Position numbers and translations under genes: made by a program. The notes under the pieces are model-generated. The model ran no database searches. It was given only the letters and a program-made list of their open reading frames with translations, and had not been told where the DNA came from. Of a DNA stretch of 64,000 nucleotides, positions 56,432 to 64,000 are shown one piece after another. Source of the stretch: Diplolepis rosae (lineage: Eukaryota; Arthropoda; Insecta; Hymenoptera; Diplolepididae); NCBI GenBank assembly GCA_030998225.1, contig JAPYXD010000308.1, forward strand, positions 8,938,001 to 9,002,000. Direction: 5' to 3'. Position 1 is the stretch's first letter. Each line of letters starts with the position of its first letter.

Positions 56432-59106
56432 TAGACTCAGGAGCTGCTATAAACATAATCAAAGAAGAAATATTGGATGATAGAGACGAAAGGAAATCTA
56501 CCCACAAAACATTCCTAATGGGTAACGATCGGCTTATCTCTAAATATTCTACAAAATTAAACTTTTTTGGACAAGAACACGTTTTCTACATAGTACCCAA
56601 CGATTTTCCCTTACCAGAAGGAGGTATAATTGGAATTAAATTCTTTGAAAAATATCCAAGATATGCGATCACGAACAGTCACCTCGTGCTAAATAAGGTA
56701 AAGCTACCTTTGCACCTAAGCAATGATTTCATACCAGGAAAATCCGAAAAGATATGTACCATTTCAACTGACGCAGAAGATCAAGATATTATCATTATAG
56801 ATGATAAGGAAATCCCCGACGGACTCTACACTATACGAAACGGACAAATAAAAATCCCATTGAAAAATAATGAGGATTACCCTAAAGAAGTAAATCTCCA
56901 GATTAGCTACGAACCTATATTAAAAATAATCACAAATGAAAGTAATGGACCTCAAATGACATTTCGACTAAATGAATTATTGAAAGCTTCAAGATTAGAT
57001 CATTTAGAAAAAGACCAGAGAGAATTCATCAAAAAAATGATAGCCAGATACTCGGAAGTTTTCACGTTAGAATCAGACCCACTTCCATGTACTAACCTTA
57101 CCGAACATCAAATAGTACTTAAAAATGGAAAAATAATCAATCTAAGATCCCACAAATTACCCGAAAAACACCGACAGTTTGCCGTAGAAGAAACAGAGAA
57201 GTTACTAAAAAAGGGAATTATAAGAGAAAGCCAATCACCATACAACTCACCTTTATGGATAGTACCGAAAAAAGGAAATAAATTAAGAATGGTAATTGAC
57301 TACAGAAAGATTAATGAAGACACGGATCAAGATGCTTACCCATTACCAATGATCGATGATATACTAGATCACTTAGGAAAAGCTAAGTTCTTTTCTGCCT
57401 TTGACCTCTCAGCTGGATTCCACCAAATCCCGATGAAGGAAGAAGACAAAAAGTACACTGCGTTTTCTACAACCCAAGGACATTTCGAATACAATCGCAT
57501 GCCTTTCGGTTTAAAGAACGCACCAGCCACTTTCCAAAGAATGATGGATAATGCATTCAGAGGATTAATCGGAACAAAATGCTTTGCGTACATAGATGAC
57601 ATTGTGATATTCGGAAGCTCAATTCAGGAACATAATGAGAACTTAGTAGCAGTCATGGAAAGAATCTACCAGTTAGGACTAAGATTAGAACCGAGAAAAT
57701 GTGAATACCTTAAACCAGAACTAGAATACCTTGGACACATAATAACCAAAGAAGGAGTCAAACCCAACCCTGAAAAAATAAACTGCATAAAAGAATTCAG
57801 ACCATTGAAAACTGTAAAAGATGTGCAATCATTTTTAGGACTTGCAGGTTACTATAGGAAATTCATCAAGAATTTCTCTACTATAGCGAGACCCTTAACA
57901 AAGCTAACTCAGAAAGAGACAATATTCGATTGGACCCCAGACTGCGAAAAAGCATTTTACGATTTGAAGAACGCATTGGTAATCGCACCAGTTTTAAAAT
58001 TCCCTGATTTTTCCAAACAATTTATACTGACTACGGACGCATCCAACTGTGGATTAGGAGCAGTATTGAGCCAAGACGGGCACCCTTGTCTTTTTATATC
58101 AAGAACATTGAACAAAGCGGAAGAAAAATACACCACCTCTGAAAAAGAATTTTTAGCAATTGTATGGGCTATGAAACACCTCAGACAATATCTTCTCGGA
58201 AAGAAATTCAAAATTCAAACAGACCACCGTGCTTTAGTTTGGCTACACAATGTGAAAGACCCTAGCTCAAGACTTTTACGATGGAGACTTCGTATGGAAG
58301 AATACGAATACGAAATAGAATATGTAAAAGGAAAAGAAAATAAAGTAGCGGATTGTCTATCCAGACTTTTTCCCATCACTAAGGACACATTACAAGAAGC
58401 AATGGAAAAAACCGGAATTAGTACTGAAGAAGAAGAACCAAGCTTGGAAGACCAGTCACCGGAAATAGAAACATTCGACAAGCCGCGAATAACAAATGAC
58501 GAAATATTAAAAGAAAAAATTAAATTAACCGCAAGGCGAATGAGAGAACCATCAGAAAATGAAACCACAGAAACGGAAGAAGAAATCACGGAAACACCAG
58601 GAGACAATACTAATTTATATACGGATTTTATAAATTGGAAACTACAACCAGTCAAAGGCAAAATTAAAACAAAGCCTAACCCTATCGGCAAACTTTGGAA
58701 AGAAATAACTAAGGATGAAATGCCTATGTACAACGAAGAAGATTGGCTGTATAAATTAAGTTGGTTCATCGAAGAATTCGTTAACAGGAAACTTTCAATT
58801 GTTAGATTATCCTTTGGAGATCCTCTATTTACATTTCTGGAGCGAGAAGTAATTCAAGAAATAATGGAATTCCTATCAAACTATTATCCAGATAAGAATT
58901 TCCACATTTGTTTCTCTACAACCCGAGAATTAACTAAGGAAGAACGAAAACAAATTATTAAAGAAGCTCATAGGGACCACACTGGAGAACAAAATACTAT
59001 CGAAAAAGCCAAGAGAATCGGAATTTGGACCAACATGGACCAAGACATTAAGGACTATGTCAAAAAATGCCCTATATGCCAACTACAAAAAGACCACGCG
59101 AATTAA
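56179..59106 (+). CDS. pol of retrotransposon B: protease, RT, RNase H, start of integrase
   Basis: Open for 975 codons; real pol begins near RYRLLVDSGAAINIIK (about 56414), so the ATG at 56179 is not the biological start and expression would need -1 frameshifting from gag. RT has SPYNSPLWIVPKKGNK, VIDYRKINEDTDQDAYPLP, FSAFDLSAGFHQIP, MPFGLKNAPATFQ and an intact catalytic FAYIDDIVIFG. RNase H has LTTDASNCGLGAVLSQDG, TTSEKEFLAIVWAMKHL and IQTDHRALVWLHN. After an acidic linker comes the integrase HHCC finger (HRDHTG ... CPICQ). The frame ends at 59106, where the integrase core shifts frame. Confidence 0.92.
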   Translation: MLQVRQNRSYIFTVPSEAGFSPRPWFQATTSGKSNPRGRNRSGKHDRGRNNGATDLRGISRISSICGRLRTIDARRKTGRYRLLVDSGAAINIIKEEILDDRDERKSTHKTFLMGNDRLISKYSTKLNFFGQEHVFYIVPNDFPLPEGGIIGIKFFEKYPRYAITNSHLVLNKVKLPLHLSNDFIPGKSEKICTISTDAEDQDIIIIDDKEIPDGLYTIRNGQIKIPLKNNEDYPKEVNLQISYEPILKIITNESNGPQMTFRLNELLKASRLDHLEKDQREFIKKMIARYSEVFTLESDPLPCTNLTEHQIVLKNGKIINLRSHKLPEKHRQFAVEETEKLLKKGIIRESQSPYNSPLWIVPKKGNKLRMVIDYRKINEDTDQDAYPLPMIDDILDHLGKAKFFSAFDLSAGFHQIPMKEEDKKYTAFSTTQGHFEYNRMPFGLKNAPATFQRMMDNAFRGLIGTKCFAYIDDIVIFGSSIQEHNENLVAVMERIYQLGLRLEPRKCEYLKPELEYLGHIITKEGVKPNPEKINCIKEFRPLKTVKDVQSFLGLAGYYRKFIKNFSTIARPLTKLTQKETIFDWTPDCEKAFYDLKNALVIAPVLKFPDFSKQFILTTDASNCGLGAVLSQDGHPCLFISRTLNKAEEKYTTSEKEFLAIVWAMKHLRQYLLGKKFKIQTDHRALVWLHNVKDPSSRLLRWRLRMEEYEYEIEYVKGKENKVADCLSRLFPITKDTLQEAMEKTGISTEEEEPSLEDQSPEIETFDKPRITNDEILKEKIKLTARRMREPSENETTETEEEITETPGDNTNLYTDFINWKLQPVKGKIKTKPNPIGKLWKEITKDEMPMYNEEDWLYKLSWFIEEFVNRKLSIVRLSFGDPLFTFLEREVIQEIMEFLSNYYPDKNFHICFSTTRELTKEERKQIIKEAHRDHTGEQNTIEKAKRIGIWTNMDQDIKDYVKKCPICQLQKDHAN

Positions 59107-60006
59107 GAATCAATCAGAAAGTATAATACCCGACATACCACTCAATCCAAATGATAAAATAGCACTGGATATTTTTGGACCGTTATCCACTACACCTAGA
59201 GGTAACAAATACATACTTAGTATTCAGGATAGATTGACCAGATACACCACTTTAATACCATTAGAAAGTGAAACCTCAACAGCAATAGTAGAAGCTCTGA
59301 TAGAACAATATATTTACATTTATGGATCCCCTAAAACTATTCTCACTGATCAAGGGTCTAACTTTCTATCTGAGTTAATGGACCAATTTGAGAAAGCTTT
59401 GAAAATCAAACATATTAAAACTACAGCATTCCATCCACAATCCAACGGAAACATTGAAAGAATGCACTCAACCCTGAATAATCTGATCAAAACTAGCATG
59501 GCAGAAAATCAGAATAACTGGGACGAAAATCTAAAATATGTAACATTCGCAATAAATTCAACAGTAAATCAAACCACGGGATTCACACCCTTTGAACTCA
59601 CGTTTGGAAGATTACCAAATATACCATCTCAAATTGAAAACTCACCCAATTTAACCCATCAAGATCTGATTAGAAAATGGAGGAAAAACACGAGGAAAAC
59701 ATCAGAAAAGCTAGAGAGAGAATCCAAGTAGAATTAGAAAAAACTAAGAAAAGATTAGATGAAGGAATAATAAGAACACATCCTTTATACAAGCCTGGAA
59801 GCCTAGTCAAAATCCTTAACAACACCAAACAAAACAAATTAGAACAATCCTGGAAAGGTCCTTACGAAGTTATAGATTACCTAGATAATAATAATCTACG
59901 CATTAGGAATAAAGATAAAATACTGAGAGTACACATAGATCAGTGTATGCCTTATTTTTTAGATGAGGACTCTAGTACTTCTAATAGCGGCAATGGCCAA
60001 CTGTAA
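59057..60006 (+). pseudogene. Integrase core and C-terminus of retrotransposon B (two frames)
   Basis: The core at 59107-59731 carries Asp in KIALDIFGPL, Asp in TILTDQGSNF and Glu in SNGNIERMHS, a complete D,D-35-E triad, then FTPFELTFGR. The C-terminal GPY-type part is in another frame (59677-60006: PLYKPGSLVKIL, SWKGPYEVIDYL). Both breaks fall in A-rich runs (about 59090-59100 and 59685-59695). The last codons overlap the env start. Confidence 0.88.
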
Positions 60007-60945
60007 AGCCAACTACACCTTACAACCGTCAAAATTCCCATTATAGAACAGGAAGAGGGTACCATCAAACATATTATACCTATCCCTTATCCTATCCAAA
60101 ACCTATATTTTGCAGTAATTCCCGACCATTACTATTTAATAAAATTTAGAGACTCATATGTAATTACTGACAAGGAAACAATAAATAAATGTACGACGAT
60201 AAGCGAATATAAAATTTGCGAAAGAAGCCAACCAAACCTTAGGCTGACTGACAGTGAAACATGCGAAGCTACGATATTCAAGCGATACTCAGAGAACAAA
60301 TGTAAAACTTCAACTTTTGCTTTACACAAAGAAACCTTCATACCCGTACTAAACGGATACATAATAGTACTAATGAACGAGGTATATTTAGATATTAGCT
60401 GCGAAACAGGAACAGAACACCTAAAGATTAAACAACCCTCACTACTAACGGGCTCAAATTGTAAAATCTATAATGGAATGGACGCACTGTACCTTAGCAA
60501 AAAACTAAAGGGACAATTTTACAACGAATTCAATGCGACCTACAACATTAGTTACTCTAACGACGATCTAAAAACCTTAGAAAGTAAATTAATACGTCTC
60601 CCTAAAATCATAGATAACAATAAATTACGACAAGCCAAATTAAGCCTAGACGATGCAGAAAATATGTTAAAATCAATAGCCATTAACAGAAGACTAAGAA
60701 CATGGAGAGAAACAACTATGGATTGGTTAAGCTATTTAGGTTACGCAGCGCTAGGATTAGGATCAGCCTATGTTCTGTACAGATTAGAAATACTCGAATT
60801 CATACAAAAGTGTATGCCCAAAAAACTCTGTATATTCTGTGTAAAAACAAAGGTAACAACGCCGACGAACGTCGTCACGTACAATTCTAGCTTGCAACCC
60901 TTGGTGATCACCGAAATACCAAAAGTAAGGAGGGTAAGAATTTAG
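59963..60945 (+). pseudogene. env-like gene of retrotransposon B, short and frameshifted
   Basis: ATG 59963 directly follows an acceptor-like TTATTTTTTAG and encodes a signal peptide (MRTLVLLIAAMANC). A frame break near 60030 precedes the main part, open to 60945 in another frame. Regularly spaced Cys (INKCTTISEYKICE, SETCEATIF, ENKCKTS, DISCETG, GSNCKIY) match the C-terminal ectodomain of insect errantivirus / baculovirus F-type envelope proteins. A membrane span follows (WLSYLGYAALGLGSAYVLY, about 60724) and a basic tail. No furin site or fusion peptide is seen, so the N-terminal half of a typical F protein is absent. Such proteins mediate cell entry when complete; this one is truncated and broken. 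Confidence 0.7.
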
Positions 60946-60970
60946 TAAATTAAGAGACTAATTTATGTCT

Positions 60971-60981
60971 AAAAAGGGGAG
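60971..60981 (+). promoter_or_regulatory. Polypurine tract of retrotransposon B
   Basis: AAAAAGGGGAG immediately before the 3' LTR; plus-strand primer site for reverse transcription. Confidence 0.85.
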
Positions 60982-61204
60982 TGTTACCAGGCCAGATGAT
61001 GACCTCCTTCCCCCAGGTTTAGTTATCCATATATGTAGAGGTTGATGACCTCCCCCTCCTAGGTTTAGCTGTCTATATATGTAGAGGTTCAGGCAGGCCT
61101 CGTCAGTTCTTCTCTAACATCTCTCAAGAATAAAGACATACAAAGTGATATCAGTTTGATGTCACTACCTTTAAAAATTAGAAAGTTTAGTTTTCACTAT
61201 AACA
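60982..61204 (+). repeat. 3' LTR of retrotransposon B
   Basis: 223 bp, no difference from the 5' LTR seen on reading. Followed by target duplication GCTG. Confidence 0.95.
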
Positions 61205-61811
61205 GCTGCTCTAAGTCAAATAACATGCCGTGATTGGTTCCGTCGCTTCAAAGACGGTTATTTCGATGTTGACAACCGTCCACGTGAAGGAAGGCCAAAA
61301 CATTCGAAGACGCTGATGTTATTTATTATGAGCTGTTGAAACCGAACGAAGCCATCACTGGGGAACGGTATCAAAGGCAATTAATGGGTTTCAGCCGAGT
61401 ATTGCGCGAAAAACGGCCACAATACGAGAAGAGGCACGAAAAAGTGATTCTACAGCATGACAATGCTCGGCCTCACGTTGCCATATCCGTTAAAACCTAC
61501 CTAAACACGCTCAAATGGGAAGTCCTACCCGACCCGCCCTATTCTCCAGATATTGCGCCGTCCGATTATTACTTGTCCGTTCGATGGCACATGGTCTGGC
61601 TGATCAGCAGTTCCGCTCATATGAAGACATCGAAAAATGGCTTGATTTGTGAATGGCCTCAAAAGATTTATACTTTTACCGTAACGGTATTCGAACTCTA
61701 CCGGAAAGATGGGCAATACTTTGAATGATATATTTTTAACCATTTTTTCAAAATAAAGTTGCATTTTGATAAAAAAACAGCGGGAACTTAGTTGCGCACC
61801 TAATAATAAAT

Positions 61812-62275
61812 CGTAAAGTAGCATTATAACTCATGAATGAGGAAAAATAAATATTCAAAATGTTTTTATCCTTATTCTACGTTAAAAATAACGTTAAAAG
61901 GTAATGGACATATGCAATAATTTTATTTATTAACGCTAAAAATTAAAAAAATAAAATATCTGTCCTTGAAGGCAGTGCAGTGGTTCTCCTTTTGTGGAAC
62001 GGTTAAAGTTGATCATTGGTTGGAGTGAGACACAACTATACTTTCATCTCACTCTAACAAATAGTCAATCCTGACGGTGAAGACATGGAAAGTGATGAAC
62101 CACTGCACTGCATTAAATGACAGGTATTATGTTTTTTTTAATTTGTAGCGTTAATAAATAAAATTATTGCATATTTCAATTACCAGTTAACGTTATTTTT
62201 AACGTAGAATAAGGATAAAAACATTTTGAATATTTATTTTTCCACATTCATGAGTTATAATGCTACTTTACGATA
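61812..62275. mobile_element. Fold-back element, 464 bp, about 175-bp arms
   Basis: Left TCGTAAAGTAGCATTATAAC ... GGCAGTGCAGTGGTTC, right the inverse ending GTTATAATGCTACTTTACGA. The word AACGTTATTTTTAACGT appears in both arms as a palindrome. It lies at the right end of the mariner. Immediately after it TTACGATAAC(T) is repeated three times (62270-62300). Confidence 0.85.
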
Positions 62276-62484
62276 ACTTTACGATAATGTTACGATAACT
62301 TTACGCTACAGCGTAAAGCTATCGTTCAGCCAGTTCGCTAGGGAGCAGGTGAGCAGATGCAAACAGATGCAAATTGACAAAAAACAAGATAGCACTTGCA
62401 CTTCGAGTATGAGTCTTGTGCTCAATAAAAGTGATATTTTTTCACAAGAAATAGTGCTGTTAAATATTAACAATAAAGTAAGTC

Positions 62485-63241
62485 TTGTGTTTAATTGGTG
62501 GCCCCAGGGAAGCCAAGAGAAGGGTGGTGGCCAGCGTGGTAAATTCGAAGCTGCTTTACGCAGCTCTGGTCTGGACAAGTGCCCTTAACAACCATGTTAT
62601 GCCAAAAGAAGAAGCTGTTCTCGGCACAGAGAGGTGTGGTGCTGAGAATTGTCTCAGCATACCGAACTGTGTCGACGAGCGCTGTTCAGGTCCTGGCGGA
62701 GGAAAGGAAGGAGATCTTTCAGCTCCGTCTGGAGCTCACCTGCTTAACAAACCTGCAGGAAAACGCTCGCGCGAAGGAGGCAATTCGGAAGGATGGAAGG
62801 TGCAGACTCGTCGAGAAATGGCAGACGACATGGCATGGTGACCAATCCGGGAGATGGACACACCGTCTGATCCCGGAGCTCGCCATCTGGCTGGATAGAA
62901 AGCACGGCCAAGTCGGCTTTTACCTGGCGCAAGCACTTTTGGGCCATGGTTGCTTTAATGCGTACCTGAAGCGCTTCAAGAAAAGAGACGATGAGTCGTG
63001 TCGCAACTGTGGATCCCTTGTGGAAAATGCGGAGCACACACTCTTTGTCTGTGGCAGGCGGCGTGCGGAAAGGGAAGCCATCGGTCGGGCAGTGGGCGCA
63101 CAACTCACTCCTGACACGATGGTCTCTCTCATGCTCCAGCCTGAACAGATATGGATGCTTATCGAGTCATTTGTCACCCTGGTGATGAAGACGAGGGAGT
63201 TCGATGGGCGTGCAGAGCGCAGCAACAACGGCGGTCAGTAG
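62485..63241 (+). pseudogene. LINE ORF2 C-terminus, R1-like
   Basis: The first piece (REAKRRVVASVVNSKLLYAA / LVWTSAL) continues after a one-base shift into 62579-63241: VVLRIVSAYRTVSTSAVQVL, RLELTCLTNLQENARAKEAI, WLDRKHGQVGFYLAQALLGH and the Cys-rich CRNCGSLVENAEHTLFVC. This is the region after the RT of R1-clade LINEs. GC content is visibly higher than in the surroundings. It begins abruptly after AATTG at 62500 and ends with TAG 63239; no poly-A tail or target duplication recognised. Confidence 0.8.
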
Positions 63242-64000
63242 AAATCGTATCGGGGCCTGCACATACTTTCAAACGCCCCCGAGCAAGAAATTTTAAGTCA
63301 AAAACCATTACAAAAGATATCGAAATTAGAGAGATTAATAATGTATTCGAATTCTCAGAATTCTTTGAACAATTGTTAGATATCACAGAAAAATTTCTTT
63401 AAAATAAACGTTCTCATAAATATGAAAAAAGAAAAATCGAAGAAACTTTCACTGAATCTAAACCAGGAAGTTCTCAGTTAAGAAGTTCTGAGCCAGAATC
63501 AATAAATAATGAAACCACCCAAACTTTATCTCCAATAATTGAAATATCAGATGGCAGTTCAGATATTGACCCCGAAACAAATAAGAACATTTCTAATTCT
63601 CGCGAAAGTATTGTTCCAAGTATCGAAAATTTTAATATACATTTTAATATATTCAGATCTAGGATCGGAAACAGAGACCGAAAAACTTATTTTTGCCTAT
63701 AATAAAAATTTCTGGTCTAGAATAACAGATATCCGTTGTGACGTGACGATCACGCCGTGATCCTAGCTCCCTCCTGATCCTGAAAAGAAACAAAGAATAA
63801 TTAAATAAAATGAACGGCATGCTGTCCGGAAGGGACTCACTGATTATTCACTATATAATATTTATTAAACCTTTGGACATTATATTATAAATGTACGGAT
63901 ACCTTAGTATAGAATAGAATAGTACATAGTTTAGATAATCTATAGAATAGTTTATAGAATACAAGTGTAGAGGGTTAGGTAAGAGTGTTAGAAACAAGAA
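63242..64000. other. Unassigned sequence at window end
   Basis: A plus-strand frame with stops (RPRARNFKSKTITKDIEIRE, then SSQLRSSEPESINNETTQTL, SPIIEISDGSSDIDPETN) resembles an acidic linker of a retroelement polyprotein, but no domain is present. 63780-64000 is AT-rich with TATAGAATAG words. Nothing firmer can be said. Confidence 0.4.

Larger units (their letters stand above)
54079..61204 (+). mobile_element. Ty3/Gypsy (errantivirus-like) retrotransposon B, complete with LTRs
   Basis: Two 223-bp LTRs (54079-54301, 60982-61204) are identical by eye and have TGTTA...TAACA ends. The flanks carry a 4-bp duplication GCTG (54075-54078, 61205-61208) of the mariner coding sequence, whose frame is restored if the insert is removed. 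Between them are primer-binding site, gag, PR-RT-RNase H, INT, env-like gene and polypurine tract. Frameshifts at about 55880, 59100, 59690 and 60030 disable this copy despite its apparent youth. Confidence 0.95.
53961..61728 (+). pseudogene. mariner transposase interrupted by retrotransposon B
   Basis: ATG 53961 gives MSDFVPNNRHLREVLIFFFH and KTAAEAQRELQKVYGDA; the frame resumes after the insert at about 61205 with LSQITCRDWFRRFKDGYFDV and NRPREGRPK. It then jumps directly to YYELLKPNEAITGERYQRQL and ILQHDNARPHVAISVKTYL and WEVLPDPPYSPDIAPSDY (mariner D,D34D motif), ending DGQYFE. About 150 residues with the first catalytic Asp are missing at 61305, so it was already a deletion derivative. 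A right TIR-like end (GAACTTAGTTGCGCACC, about 61786) is present; the left TIR was not found. Confidence 0.85.

Overview
The window is eukaryotic nuclear DNA, almost certainly from an insect and possibly a hymenopteran. It is AT-rich, has spliceosomal introns, and is dominated by layered mobile elements. The best-supported host gene is the splicing factor SF3B2 (SF3b145/SAP145 orthologue) on the minus strand. Its five coding exons can be joined in phase from 40387 down to 14456 and give 762 residues. They are separated by element-filled introns, one of them about 18.6 kb long.

Layout. 1-6915: a decayed Ty3/Gypsy-type LTR retrotransposon (gag, PR, RT-RNase H, long acidic linker, INT). It has an unusual last gene that encodes a double-stranded-RNA-binding domain plus a CCHC zinc knuckle where an env would normally sit. 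7.7-9.3 kb: a GC-richer minus-strand stretch with a possible two-exon gene of 141 aa. 9.7-10.8 kb: an LTR-like unit with internal 60-bp repeats. 11.2-13.6 kb: remnants of an R1-like LINE ORF1, a tRNA-like SINE, and two opposed fragments of one element-borne gene. 14.4-40.4 kb: SF3B2. Its introns hold a mariner, a 5.8-kb DDE/SWIM transposon with about 1.1-kb inverted arms and a THAP-bearing P-like element inside it, a second and a third DDE/SWIM transposon, a hAT-type BED-finger fragment, LINE pieces and MITEs. 40.6-47.7 kb: a 7.1-kb hAT-like element with a perfect 32-bp TIR and a 7-bp target duplication, lying about 220 bp upstream of the SF3B2 start codon. 48.2-49.7 kb: two THAP-domain loci. 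51.3-52.5 kb: a MITE-like element. 53.2 kb: a hammerhead-ribozyme-like motif. 53.9-61.8 kb: a mariner interrupted by a 7.1-kb Gypsy/errantivirus-like element with identical 223-bp LTRs and a 4-bp target duplication. 61.8-64 kb: a fold-back element, an R1-like LINE 3' fragment and unassigned sequence.

How it fits together. Nesting gives a relative chronology: the mariner was already internally deleted when the 54-61 kb retrotransposon landed in it; the P-like THAP element landed in the DDE/SWIM transposase; a MITE landed in the R4/Dong-type LINE. Most coding sequence belongs to selfish elements and nearly all of it is broken. The most novel item is the dsRBD plus zinc-knuckle gene carried by the first retrotransposon; a role in shielding or packaging double-stranded RNA, or in blunting RNA interference, is only an inference. 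All family assignments come from reading motifs by eye; no database search was run.
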